Assembly: GCA_003184365.1 (NCBI GenBank)
Contig: NKYR01000031.1
Coordinates: 248,001-312,000, forward strand
From: Evernia prunastri
Lineage: Eukaryota; Ascomycota; Lecanoromycetes; Lecanorales; Parmeliaceae
Reading direction: 5' to 3'
DNA length: 64,000 bases
Shown one piece after another: positions 1 through 10,543 of the stretch; within the stretch, counting starts at the first letter, position 1; each line of letters begins with the position of its first letter. A program made the translations under genes and the position numbers. The notes under the pieces were generated by a model. The model worked only from the letters and a program-made list of their open reading frames with translations. It did not search any database and had not been told where the DNA came from.

Positions 1-683
1 ACTGGTCTCTCTTGTGTCTACAGCAGGGCAAAGGTAAAAATGTATATCGAAATTCGCTGGAGTATTAAATCTTAGGTCAGAACTTTACCAACTGATGCTG
101 CCGTTAGCTTGAAAACCATTCAAGACAATGTTGTGTCCGCTTCTCTTGAATTCCCACCGTTAGCTCCCGAACAGACAACAGCTTTACGTGTCACACTCTT
201 CTGAGTTTACTGAGGAAGAGTCAGCTTTAGTCTCGGGCAGGAGAAGAACAAGGAGAGCGACCTACGGCCCTGGGATCGGTTAAGAAATAGACGATAGAGG
301 CGACATAGAGCCAGGAGTAGAAAGTCTGGAAATGACAGAAACACCGATAAGAGACGGGTACATAGTGTTGAAGCAAAATGTGACAGAGCTACGATTAACT
401 TATAAAAACCGGAACGTCAACCTTGAGTCAGCAGCGACCTGTTTCTCATGATCAATCACCTTCCAGAAAGATACCCCTTCTTTTGAAGGACATTGCTTGA
501 TGCACATAGAAGCTATTACGTCCATCTACTATTGTCAACAAACACGATCAAAGCAACGTGAGTCATTGTCCTGCACGTTTCTTCTGCATACCTGCTACTT
601 TCAACCCTTCTCATACTGCAACTCTGAGATCCTTCCACTGAAAGGCACGATCCCACAGCTTCAGAATCATCAGCGCCTACACA
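1..683. other. No gene recognised
   Basis: I see no coding region, RNA gene or repeat that I can support here. The last part probably includes the promoter and 5' leader of the small Cys-containing protein that starts at 684. Confidence 0.4.
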
Positions 684-1115
684 ATGTGCATCAGCTACCG
701 GATCCACTGGGCCTGCGACCACATCGCGCCCCTCGACGAGGAGCCTACACAATGCACCACCTACCTTGCCATCGAAGCCAAAGCCAAACCCACCGCCAGC
801 GCCACCTGCCCTCTCGGGCTCACGACCGAAGACTTCAGAAGCGACGAAGCCTGTCCCGCATGCGCAGCCAGATTCCTCGGCCTGACGGAGCGAGCTGAAG
901 CGAGGAGGACGGCGAGACGGGAGGGAAAAGTGGTGGACGAGATGGATGAGGATTTGGAGGGCCGTCAGCGAGCCTTTGACGCTTGGGTGGCCAAGCAGAA
1001 GCGCCTGCAGGAGAGAGTGGCTGCTTTTTGGGTCATGTTGGAGAAGGGGATGGTGGAGGAGAGGGTGTTGGCTGAGTGGTACGGACAGCTGGGAATGAAA
1101 GTAGGTGCTGACTAG
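684..1115 (+). CDS. Small Cys-containing hypothetical protein (143 aa)
   Basis: This is a single-exon ORF from ATG to TAG. I do not recognise a named domain. The first 70 residues carry spaced cysteines (MCISYRIHWACDH near the start, a Cys in QCTTYL, then CPACAARF near residue 60), followed by a charged, probably helical region rich in Arg, Glu and Lys. The layout, a short MC start, scattered Cys pairs, a C-x2-C knuckle and a charged helical tail, resembles the 87-aa protein at 2989, so the two look like diverged members of one small fungal family. No signal peptide is evident, so a cytosolic or nuclear location is more likely than secretion. The pattern could bind a metal ion, but that is inference. 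A 253-codon antisense frame overlaps it and I treat that as a shadow. Confidence 0.55.
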   Translation: MCISYRIHWACDHIAPLDEEPTQCTTYLAIEAKAKPTASATCPLGLTTEDFRSDEACPACAARFLGLTERAEARRTARREGKVVDEMDEDLEGRQRAFDAWVAKQKRLQERVAAFWVMLEKGMVEERVLAEWYGQLGMKVGAD

Positions 1116-2988
1116 ACTTGCTTCCATCTGGACGCTAGGCGGTGGTGTTCGACAGCTGTCAATGAGAGACCTTGTTGAATGGTTTGACAGTGCTTTCATC
1201 GTCCTTGACATATTTGTACGTTCACAACCCTGGCATGACTTCTTAAGTATTCGAATGTCGGTCCTAGCGAAAGCCAATGCGGTTGAAGGCCAAAATCAAG
1301 CCACACGAGCCTTTCCTAATCAAATAACAAGTCTTGATGTCGGCGTTTGGCACCTGAAGCATTACCACAGCAAGATCCTAAATAGAGAAGCTCGTGTAAC
1401 ATGCAAATGTGAAAACAATGTTCAAGTACTTCCCGTACTGCCATTCAAACAAAATGCTCCCTACTCCTATTACCTAATTCTTCGCCCTCCATTCTTGTCG
1501 ACCGCCTTTTATCCCCAACCATTATCCAGGAATTGGACCAACTTAGCAGTCTCATTGCATTGGTCACTACGGATCAACAACATGCGGCAAGAAACCCTGC
1601 GCAGCTGACGGCATTCTTGACTTGCGCTAGCACTGACACCGTCCATCTGTCTTGCTCGCTGCTTCTAGAATACAGTATCGCAAGGGTCATTCTCCCAAGA
1701 AAGTAGCGGATACCGAGGGAGAGCATCAAGGCAGTTCTGCTTTTATTTGCCGAGCGGAAGGACCCGGTAAGACACTCACCAGAAATGTAAACAAACGGTT
1801 TTGACCAGGACGTGCAGCTTGCACTTTCGACTCAAACGGATCACGATGTTCAGACCGCAGATATTGGCATTCCCCATTCCAGCCCAAGGCAGTGTTCTGA
1901 TTCCAGGCCATAGCTTGCGAATGTCAGTAGTCGTCTCGACTCCACTTCCTATTTATCGACCTCCTGGGTGACGGATAGTCTACCTCTTCATATATCGCAA
2001 CAATCGCCACCTGCGAGAGTCCCGGCGAGGTCGCTGGGGTTGCAGCTTACACCGAAGACACAATCGCAGCCACTATCGATCCGCCGCGTGGTTCTTATGT
2101 TTACCTGCCGAGCGGAAGTATCTACTTGAATGTCTTTCGAAGTGAACTCATCAGGGTCTGCTATCCGGGACACGACATACACACTGCGCCCTGGCCGGTA
2201 TGGTGAGGTTTGACAGTATTCTTTTCAGCTTGTAAGTCTGTCTTTCTATTTCTGATGTGGTTCCAGCTGCACCAATGTGACTAGTCTGTCAAGTTTCGGC
2301 TCCGCTGATTTGACCTGCCTTCTGACCATCCACCCCACGGTTCGATCCTTCCACACCAGGATCGGAGCTGGGTGTTTCTGAAATAATTTGAGGGCATGTC
2401 CGGATCTGAGTCGCTATACCCTGCCGCTAAGACAGGGGTGGCCTTGTTTCTCCTGGCAAGAGGAATTTGAGTTCTGAGGTGTCACGGGGATGGAGCTGGT
2501 GTAGCGTTCGTCAAGAACGACTGCACGGACTGTAAAGCTCGGAAGGGTACAAGTACATGTGTGTCTGATAGATAAAACGCCCGCAGAGATAGCCACTCTC
2601 GGATAATGAAATCTTCGTTCGTAGGAGCCAGATGCTCGTTACAATTCCCGTTGTCAATATTCGTAACAGCAGCTTCTTCTGGCCTGTTTCCGTTGTCTCT
2701 AACATGTCGAAATGTCTTTGTACATCAATCTCGGGCCAGGGAAGTCTTCCACGGTGTACAAAGAAGCCATTGTCCCGCGGTGAACAGCGCCATTGTACCT
2801 TCCTCGAGAGCGCCGTGTCTTCTTGAACAATTGCATTCCTTATAACGTGATCTAGAAATAATCCGATCTTGTCTCTTCTCATCCTTCTCCTTCACTTTTA
2901 TCCAGCAACTACAGATCCGCCACAACCCACATCACCTAAGCAAAAAGAAGAATTCGACCCACCCAATACCAATCCCATCGAGTCAACC
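1116..2988. other. Gene-poor stretch, no gene supported
   Basis: Only short frames are present and none resembles a known family. A roughly 18-bp element containing TGCCGAGCGGAAG occurs twice, near 1748 and 2106, each time following a T-rich stretch. This may be a trace of a duplicated exon or a degenerate gene. The last 100 bp probably form the 5' leader of the gene at 2989. Confidence 0.35.
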
Positions 2989-3252
2989 ATGTGCAACAAC
3001 GTTATCACAAACTGGTGCTGCGGCTGCGTCCGCTCCCGCGACTGGACCTTGTGCGAGAAGGCTGCTTGTCAGAGATGCGAGTTCGCCACGACTAGACTAG
3101 TAATGGTCGAACCGAACATGTGCACCGCATGCCGTGAGGCATTCCTCGCGCTACCACCGGCCCAACGAGTCCAGAAATTGCAGTGGTATAATGAGCAGGC
3201 GTATCAGTGGAACCGGATGGTTCATGATGCGAGTGTCAGGGCGGATCAGTAG
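2989..3252 (+). CDS. Small Cys-rich hypothetical protein (87 aa)
   Basis: I chose the internal ATG at 2989 because the Cys-rich part begins there and the context CAACCATG is good. The protein has nine cysteines in its first 50 residues, including WCCGC, CEKAACQRC and CTAC, followed by a short helical tail (QRVQKLQWYNEQAYQW). The spacing of Cys pairs suggests one or two small zinc-binding knuckles. There is no signal peptide. The overall plan matches the 143-aa protein at 684, 2.3 kb upstream on the same strand, so they are probably old duplicates. I do not recognise a characterised family and cannot assign a function. Confidence 0.55.
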   Translation: MCNNVITNWCCGCVRSRDWTLCEKAACQRCEFATTRLVMVEPNMCTACREAFLALPPAQRVQKLQWYNEQAYQWNRMVHDASVRADQ

Positions 3253-4076
3253 GAGGTAGGGATGTGGAAAGGTGTGAGTTGGGAGAGTTACGCTTTCTCG
3301 CTGGTGTCTTGCAACTAGAAGGTAGTAAACTATAATCTTGAAGCTGTTACATACTGAGAATCTCGAATGCCGGCCGTCGCTCAATCTGAAATGCTTTCCC
3401 ACAATTGATCCAGGGTCTCAAGCTACCGCAGCGGGGTCTCACATCGAGTTATATCGTAGAAGTTCTCGATAAAATTTATGCAACGATTGACACTCTTAAG
3501 GTTGGCAGTGGCTTTCCGCCAGCCGCCTCATCAAAGACCACCTAGGGCGATCCGCTCGGTACCGTATAAAGCGCGCGTTTGCCTACAATGTCAAAATGAG
3601 CCAGTCAAAGGGATTAGCGAAAGAGTGAGGAGGGGTCGTCCAAGCGTCTAGGGACACGGAGCGATCATGCAGGGTGACGTGCAGGGTCCTGCGTCATCAG
3701 AGCGGTACTGAATGAAGCTTCTAGCGATGATCCCGAAAGTCTCACAGCGACAGGGAGGTTGCTGTGAGACGGAGGACGAAAAGGGCTCCTATCGCTTTCG
3801 ACCCTGCGCTTAACCGTCAGGAGATAATGAGTGGACATGCCAGCAAGCGTTGTCTCTCCCGCCAAAGAAATCTCAGCACGACAGAAAATCTAGACTCTGG
3901 CGTTTAGATTGAGGTTTCTTCGGAGCGTTCTTGCCAGAAGAAACATTTTGGGTAGTCATATGTTTTTGATGGTCGTAAAAATCCAGTGAAATGCAACTAG
4001 AGCCTTGACTCCGAAAATAAGCCCAAAGAAACGCTGCGATCAGACCGTTGCATCAAACAAGCCCAGAAAAAAGAAT
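3253..4076. other. Intergenic, no gene seen
   Basis: This stretch lies between the 3' ends of the genes at 2989 (+) and 4077 (-). No ORF, repeat or RNA gene could be supported. Confidence 0.4.
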
Positions 4077-4673
4077 TCATCCCACCCCACCACCCTTCAC
4101 CGTCACCCAATAGAACCCCCTCACATCACTCCCAACGCTCACCACAAACGCCATCGTCGCCATCCCATACTCCCGCACCAACCCCTCGTAGACCCGCAAC
4201 GCCCCCACCGCCATCGCCATCGTCAGCGGCGGCGAGCCCAGGTCCATGTAGAACCTCCACCTGTCGTTGAAGATGTTGAACCGCAGCGGCGGCCAGTCGC
4301 CGCCCCCTTGCCGGTAGACGGACTGCTGGTGCGCGATGGCGGCGAGCAGCCATCTTGTGTCCGCGGGCGATTCGAGGCGGCCGGTCGAGATGACGGTGAG
4401 GACGGCGGGGTCGGTGAGGTGGGGGATGGGGACGTCGAAGGGGGCGTGGGGCCAGGAGGCGAAGGTGGTGGTGGTGGCGGGGGTGGAGATGGTGGAGATG
4501 TTGTTGGGGGGCGGTTGGAATGGGAGCGGGAGTGGGGGGACGGTGAGGTCGAGGGAGGAGGGTGGGGTGGAAGGGGATAGAGGAGGGGTGAGGGGGATGC
4601 AGGTGATGACTCGGATCAGGGCAATGCTCGCGTAGAGAAATATCCATGAGAGCACGCTTGTGAGCAAGAGCAT
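4077..4673 (-). CDS. Hypothetical protein with N-terminal membrane or signal segment (198 aa)
   Basis: This is a single-exon reading frame. The first 28 residues are strongly hydrophobic (MLLLTSVLSWIFLYASIALI...), fitting a signal peptide or a signal anchor. A Pro/Ser/Thr-rich low-complexity linker follows to about residue 75. A compact C-terminal part of about 110 residues contains aromatic-rich stretches such as FNIFNDRWRFYMDLG and VREYGMATMAFVV. I do not recognise a domain. High GC and third-position C bias support real coding, although the same bias opens the other frames too. It is probably an extracellular or membrane-anchored orphan. Confidence 0.5.
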   Translation of the reverse strand: MLLLTSVLSWIFLYASIALIRVITCIPLTPPLSPSTPPSSLDLTVPPLPLPFQPPPNNISTISTPATTTTFASWPHAPFDVPIPHLTDPAVLTVISTGRLESPADTRWLLAAIAHQQSVYRQGGGDWPPLRFNIFNDRWRFYMDLGSPPLTMAMAVGALRVYEGLVREYGMATMAFVVSVGSDVRGFYWVTVKGGGVG

Positions 4674-5206
4674 TGCTTATATCAAGATGCGACGACTTTC
4701 AGGATGCATACTAGGCTCGAATAAACTGTGAGACAAGGCAAGACTCACGAGATCTAAACGTGTCGAAGGATGTGTAGCGGAGCAAGCTGGCACGACTCAG
4801 AGCAGATACCGAGTACAAAAAGGGCAGAAACCGCAGTGGACATACCCCGGTCAGCAGCGCCTTCATGGAAGGGCCCGCTAGCGACTTGTATGCGCCAATT
4901 GAACCGCGCGGGAAACCTGGCTGTTTTGATGGGCACGGTTGGAAAGAGCTCTGCAAAGGTAAGTAAAGTCTGCAGGTGCGTTGCGTATGAAGCGCGGGGT
5001 ATGTATCAAAATGGGCCTGCCTCAGGCGTAGCAGAATACTAAGTCGAGAGCCCAGTCAGCGAGAGATATCACGCCAGTACGTGAGGGACTAGGTAATCAT
5101 CTTGCGACCATCTTTCTTTGATGCTCGATCAATTGAGACAATCACTAAGGTTTGAATAACATTCCCTTCATGAAATGCTTGGAAGTCTGGAAGGAAGCAT
5201 GTTGCG
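4674..5206. other. Intergenic, no gene seen
   Basis: This is upstream of the gene at 4077 (-). Short overlapping frames on both strands show no recognisable protein. It ends at the left target-site duplication of the inverted-repeat element. Confidence 0.4.
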
Positions 5207-5628
5207 GGGCAAATTACCGAATCATACACCAAAAGGTTGAATTTCATACCCCCCCATTACCATTTCATACCCCTCACCAAAGCGAAGGGTATGATTCGAT
5301 AAAAAGTGATATTGCCGGAATATAATTTGATAAACATCTAATAAACAAATTCTTATTCTTTTTTTCATTTCGCGAAAGTGTTTCTCGGATATATTCCTTT
5401 GAGAGTGTTCTTTGGCGTGTTTCTTCGGGGGTTTTCTTCGGGGATGTTCTTCGGGGGTGTTCTTCGGGGGTGTTCTTCCGGGGTGCTCTTCCGGGGTGCT
5501 CTTCCGGGGTCCATCGAGTGCTTTAAGTATAAATTACCTTTTCATACCCCTAGGGGTATGGAATGGTAATGGGGGGGTATGAATCAGTAAGGATTCAACC
5601 TTTTGGGGTATGATTCGGTAATTTGCCC
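5207..5628. mobile_element. 422-bp TIR element (MITE) with 9-bp target-site duplication, Mutator-like size
   Basis: The ends are inverted repeats starting GGGCAAATTACCGAATCAT on the left, with the reverse complement ending at 5628. Homology between the two arms continues inward for about 60 bp, interrupted by a short insertion, and includes the runs of C and G in the TACCCCCCC blocks. The element is flanked by identical 9-bp copies of CATGTTGCG at 5198-5206 and 5629-5637. There is no transposase ORF, so it must be moved in trans. A 9-bp duplication is typical of Mutator-like elements, so that superfamily is my inference. Inside lies an array of 13-bp units (5405-5510), and a palindrome with core CCCCTAGGGG sits near 5550. 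The intact duplication argues for fairly recent insertion. Confidence 0.85.
5405..5510. repeat. 13-bp minisatellite inside the TIR element
   Basis: About seven to eight degenerate units with consensus TGTTCTTCGGGGG and variant TGCTCTTCCGGGG run head to tail. The last five units are nearly perfect. Copy number probably differs between element copies. Confidence 0.8.
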
Positions 5629-5637
5629 CATGTTGCG

Positions 5638-6992
5638 CATAGAGTACTCGTAAAAACATGTAAGGAGCTCAGTACGCCATCCAATCAGGGATTAATAATT
5701 TATAAGACAAACCACCAGCCAGGCAACCAATGTCAAAAGGGCAAAGAATGCTGCACAGTGACGGCAGAATCTCCTTGCGCCTCGATCTTCGTACTCGTAT
5801 CGGAGACTCGGAGTTCAAGCCTGAAGCCCCCTCGCGGAGTGAAGCGGACGACACCACCGGCGTTAAGGAACCGTCTCCGCAAGCGCCGAAGGCACAGACT
5901 TAGCATGGAAGATTGGGGAAGCTTGCAGAACAGCGATGCTTTTTGAATGCGGAGATATCTACCTTGGGTGTCGCAAACTTTAGTAAGGGATTTTTGTTCT
6001 CCGGTACTTTTATACAGTGTCAGTAAGTAAAGCTACTTCAAGCACTTAAGCACAGAAGCACAAACCCTCGTCAACTCGTTTGGCTGAAATGGCGTTTGGA
6101 ATTCGGGGATGGACGGGAAGGGTATGTTGTATACGATTGGATGTGGCGCACGCACCTTATCTCTGTACTTTGACATACCTAGGCGGCACAAGCTGATCTG
6201 GCCGTGGTCGCCCATTATTTTTCCAATTGACTTCGAGGAAGGATGCTCGATCGTGAAATAATGTTTAAAATGTTTAGTTAATTTGTGTAAAATCGGCACA
6301 TGGAATTTGGGGCATCGACTGCCGAAATCATTTATTCATTCTAGAGCAGCGCCTAAATTTTTCATTATTCATATGTAATATGGCTGTGACGATCATCTGC
6401 GATCTTAGTACGTAAAGTAAACGGCTTCTTAGCATGGCAAGGTGTGGGCATGAAGAATGTGGGAATTGCTAATTGGTAGGATGTCACATCCGACGAGAAG
6501 TTACGTATGGTGGGGAAATGTATATAAGAAAAGCATGCGGATGTGGATTTCGACGAGTGAGAATGGGAAAGTTGAAGGAATCTGCATGATAAACTTGCCG
6601 GAGGGAAGGTCCGAAGGGGGGGCATTACTTGGCGCTTTGATCTCCGATCCGATAGAATTGTGGCACATTCCTCAGGCCGTCCCTCCGCGGGCCAAAAAGA
6701 GGGGCAATCGGAAAGGAGCAATTGGCAAAACCAAAGAAGAATTGCATTAATAATGAAGAATAAATATTAATAATTATAATACCAGACTACCCAGCTACTT
6801 GACTTTTCACTGGACACTGGTCCGCTTCAAAAGCTGTAGTTTGGAGTAGACCTGTCTTGCAGAAGTCAATTAGTTTCTGTCTGCCCTTGCCGGCAAAAAA
6901 ATAACTAAAGGGTAAATAAAAAAGCCGTTCCTCAAAATTCTTCCCTCATCCCACTATAACGCCACCCCACCCGCACCTCCTCTCCTCAACAA
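5638..6992. other. AT-rich intergenic stretch, no gene seen
   Basis: Several frames of 80-120 codons occur on both strands, but none resembles a protein family and the composition is not coding-like. The part after about 6750 is probably promoter and leader of the bZIP gene. Confidence 0.4.
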
Positions 6993-7013
6993 ATGATATA
7001 TCATCCACGTTGA
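6993..7013 (+). promoter_or_regulatory. Short uORF in the bZIP leader
   Basis: An ATG followed by five codons and a TGA stop lies about 250 bp before the bZIP start. Whether it is transcribed depends on the transcription start, which I cannot see. Confidence 0.35.
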
Positions 7014-7177
7014 GAACAACATACAATTGAATAGCACAGAGCACATCACGCATATTCAACGTCATTGCAGAATAGCCTGCGTCAAAGCTTGTCGCAAAAG
7101 CCCCAGTCGCTCGTGCCGGAGGTACGCTCCGTCAGACATCATCGAGATTTGCCACCTCAACTTTCACTAACAAATCC

Positions 7178-7252
7178 ATGGCAGGACTCCCTATACAGCT
7201 CGGATTCTCACCTTACCTCAAATACTCCTCCATATCGTCATTATCACCATGA
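7178..7252 (+). promoter_or_regulatory. 24-codon uORF whose stop overlaps the bZIP start codon
   Basis: An ATG in good context (TCCATGG) opens a 24-residue frame. Its TGA stop shares bases with the main ATG at 7249, forming an ATGA overlap. This arrangement allows translational control by termination and reinitiation, as known for stress-responsive bZIP genes in fungi. It applies only if transcription starts upstream of 7178 and no leader intron removes it. Confidence 0.55.
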
Positions 7253-8415
7253 CTGCTGCCACTCAGGGTTACATGTCTCCCAATCCTTATGGTGCTGCCA
7301 ACATGTTTGCCCGCAACATGGCCAAGAACCACGAATTCATCAAGGCTTTTGGCAACACGGCCACCAATACGCGTACTGTCGAACCAGAGCAGATGGAGAA
7401 GTATACTACCTCTAGAGGCGGCCACCTCAGCTCCATCAACACCGACGAGTCCTCCTTCTTCGACTTTGAGCCATCCTCCAGAGCCGAGTCTCCATACCAC
7501 AATCAATTTTCCACCCCTGGAGCGTCGGGTATGTCTTGGAACAATGAAACCAACTTCCGCCCCTTCACACCACCTAGCTCCGCCTCCTTCTCTCCAAAAG
7601 GCTGGCCTTACAATGGCTATCAGCAAGGCAACCCGTCCACTATCTTCACTAATCTCGACTCAGCCAACACGCGTGCTCATTATGGCCAAGTCACTCCACC
7701 TGACGACGAGAACGACAATGAGAGCCTGCTAGACCATCATCTTCGTCAGCAGCTCGAGCAGCATGAGTCGCAGCCTCTGCAGGATACAGGCAAAGGCAAG
7801 CGCAAGCGTGTCTCTACCAACGACTCGAGCAGCCAGTCACCCCCTAAGCGTACCCGAAAATACGCCTCACGCGGCTCAAACAATACCAACGAAACCAACA
7901 AGCCAGAAGACGTCAAGCGCTCCAAATTCCTGGAGCGTAATCGCGTTGCTGCATCCAAGTGTCGGCAGAAGAAGAAAGAATGGACCCAGAACCTTGAGAA
8001 TCGTGCCCGCGAGTTGCAGAAGAACAACAATCAGCTCCGTATGGTGGTTGATTCCTGTCGACAGGAGATTCTTTTCCTCAAAGGGGAGCTGCTAAAGCAC
8101 AGCCAATGTGAATGTGAACCAATCCAATCATTCATCAAGTCTGGAGGCAATGACTTCGCCGAGCGTGAGCAGGAGGACTACCAGCTTAAGCGCGAGATAA
8201 GCCCTATTGGGAGCATGCCACGAAGTCGTCTAGGTAGCAACGACGACGGATCCGGACTAAATCGTTTTAGCAGCACATCTCCTATAGCTGAGCCTATCAA
8301 AGCCTCGATCACTGACGATGACAACGCTTTGGAAGCGCTACTCACAAGCTCGATCAACCATGACACGAGTGACGAGGGCATTGCGTCTCAGGTCGCTGTG
8401 GCTGCTGCTGGTTAA
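7249..8415 (+). CDS. ATF/CREB-type bZIP transcription factor (388 aa)
   Basis: This is a nuclear DNA-binding regulator encoded without introns. The N-terminal half is Ser/Pro/Asn-rich. A nuclear-localisation-like basic cluster (GKGKRKRV and PPKRTRK) sits near residues 185-205. The bZIP basic region KFLERNRVAASKCRQKKKEW begins near residue 225 and carries the N-x2-A-A-x2-C-R signature of the ATF/CREB class. A leucine-zipper helix follows to about residue 282, then a Cys motif (HSQCECEPIQSF) like that in AtfB/Atf21-type proteins. The C-terminus is acidic. Relatives act in osmotic or oxidative stress and conidial tolerance, usually downstream of the Hog1/Sty1 kinase; that role here is inferred from family. 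The start at 7249 is the first ATG giving this frame, and a uORF stops on it. Confidence 0.9.
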   Translation: MTAATQGYMSPNPYGAANMFARNMAKNHEFIKAFGNTATNTRTVEPEQMEKYTTSRGGHLSSINTDESSFFDFEPSSRAESPYHNQFSTPGASGMSWNNETNFRPFTPPSSASFSPKGWPYNGYQQGNPSTIFTNLDSANTRAHYGQVTPPDDENDNESLLDHHLRQQLEQHESQPLQDTGKGKRKRVSTNDSSSQSPPKRTRKYASRGSNNTNETNKPEDVKRSKFLERNRVAASKCRQKKKEWTQNLENRARELQKNNNQLRMVVDSCRQEILFLKGELLKHSQCECEPIQSFIKSGGNDFAEREQEDYQLKREISPIGSMPRSRLGSNDDGSGLNRFSSTSPIAEPIKASITDDDNALEALLTSSINHDTSDEGIASQVAVAAAG

Positions 8416-10543
8416 GCATTCATTGACCCGTGGTCATCCGTGCTTGTGTGACGGCCACGGTTGATAGTACCCTTTTGCTGGCAGCCTAGCAGTGGGTACT
8501 GAGCTTCTACAAGCTTTAATCATCTTATGAGACACGGAAACAACGAGGGCGACGGGATCTCAGATACCACTTTTGCGCATGCTCCTGGCATTCACGTTCG
8601 GCTCCATCACTGGCAACTTGCTGGCAACTTTCAGCTCTTCGGTCTGTGTGCGAACCTGAACACAGCCCATCCCTGGACTGATACTGGCTCAGCCATCTTG
8701 GAACGAGGACCTGGCTACCGGCTTAGACGAAAGGATTTTTGATGCTTCATGTCCCAAAAGCGCGATATTGCTCGATTTTCGGAGGAGGCGGGATGGCTGT
8801 ACTTACTTACTTTTATGATACCACCATGAACACACAGCTTTAGCAAATGAAAACGAGCGTACTTATTCCAGCAGCACTATGGATATCTTCTGATGATCTG
8901 GCAAATTGTGCCAGGGTGCTGCAGATGAACATTGCCCCATGCCGCTGTTTTCCCTGGGGACACTGACACGATGACAACAGACACGAGAAGGGAATAATGC
9001 GAGAGGTTGGGGAACGTACATACACACCTACGCAGCAGAAAAAATCATATCCGGTCAAAGACAGCTGTTGGTGGGAGAAAATGGACGCGCGGCAAAGGAT
9101 GGACTTTTTCATCTTTTGGCATGTTGGAAATGGGATGGAGGTTGCAGATTGTGGTGTTTTTCATCATGGGCTTTTGTTCGTTTTCGAGGCCGATGATGCA
9201 AAATAAAAATTATGACGTGGCTTGACTGGTGACATCGTTGTTCCAGGGGCGCGGTAAGCATCGCGTCATAATTTTCTTGTGCATTTGATGTTACGACAAC
9301 AATCTCGGTCTTGAGCAGCGCTAAGTATTATTGAGTATTATTGGTTGTTTTGGTTTTGTATCTTGGATGTTGGATGTTGATGGGGGGATGGTGTTTGGTT
9401 TGAAAGGAAAGGAAAGGAAAGGAAAGGAAAGGAAAGGGACCTGTGCCTACGATGACACTGAGAGAAAGTGAAGGATTGCGAAGTGGAAAAGGTCAAAAAA
9501 GGGCTTTCCTTCTCTTTGCTCTGTAGACGCTGTGTAGGGTAAGGTAGTCAGTGAGTGAAGTTCGCGATAACACGGAGTAAAGCCTTCAGGTTTTTGATCT
9601 TAGAAGTACATTAGGTAACTCCATGAGTGCTTTCCGCCTCTCTACCGGGGAAGAAGTTGCGTTTTTTTTTAACTTTTTACTCAAACCGGGGGTTACATAT
9701 CGTATCACGGAGCTTCTTTCCCCGTCATCGAGCTTTTCTCTACGAGGAATCCCTACCTGTTTCCCCAACCCCTTGACCTCTCCAAGCACCGGGAGCACGC
9801 AGCCGTCCCCGGATTCTTTCTTGCTCCCTTCGACTATACGAAGCTTGCGTCCGGGGGCCGTAGGTAGATTACCCTTAAATTACGATTAAGAGGTTAAGGT
9901 ACCCCCCCCCCCACTCTTTGCTCAAGAACATTATTGAGAAGATTTCACTGTGACTTGGAAATGTCGGTCATATCCTCCGGAACAAAGGCCCCCCCGTCGA
10001 AAAGTACATGAGATTCTGGTAGAAAATCGATAAAGCGTTGGCATCGTGATTACACTACTTTCCTTGACATTCACTCATTGAAGAGTTGGGATGCTCGATC
10101 CCGGAAGCGGCACATTTATCGATCCAGCGCGGCCATCGTATTTCGGATGACGAGTAGGTATGGAGGTTTTATGGGTCATTTCGGATTGCTTTTGAGCTGG
10201 AATGTTTGGTTTTGTTTGGCTTTTGGGCGCAGTGTAACCTAAGGTATAGAGTATAAACAAGCTGTACGTAAATTACTGTAACTGTGAGGGTGTATGAACG
10301 ATGATTGGGTAGCCGATCTAAGGGGTCTGTCTGTCTGCCTAGTTGTACGGGAGACGTACCCAACATTTCATCTCTCAACGTTCATCTTGGGGACTCAGGT
10401 CCTGCCAATGGATGTTCGAGTAGACGCTAAGTCTAGTTTAGCAGACTAGGGTTTACAGATGTACAAAGCTCAACGCAAGAGCTTCGCCCCACCCCTTCTG
10501 CTACATTCTTTACATTGTACATTTTCTGTAATTAAACGGCTCC
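8416..10543. other. Long intergenic stretch with a pentanucleotide microsatellite
   Basis: More than 2 kb separate the bZIP gene and the 3' end of the hydrolase. I see only short non-conserved frames, an (AAAGG)7 array and a poly-C tract near 9902-9912. No gene is supported. Confidence 0.45.
9403..9437. repeat. (AAAGG)7 microsatellite
   Basis: Seven perfect AAAGG units lie in tandem. They are likely length-variable between strains. Confidence 0.95.

Noticed and set aside
516..1277. 253-codon frame on the minus strand opposite the small Cys protein
   Set aside because: It is antisense to a better-supported gene, has no recognisable domain and contains low-complexity stretches typical of shadow frames.
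2338..2350. GGTTCGATCC, resembling a tRNA B box
   Set aside because: No matching A box at the right distance and no acceptor or anticodon stem can be folded around it.
4005..4647. Several long frames on both strands over the gene at 4077
   Set aside because: GC-rich sequence opens many frames; only the 198-residue one has a sensible hydrophobic N-terminus and non-repetitive C-terminal part.
7289..7732. 147-codon alternative frame inside the bZIP gene
   Set aside because: It overlaps the bZIP coding region and has low-complexity Ser/Thr/Pro composition.
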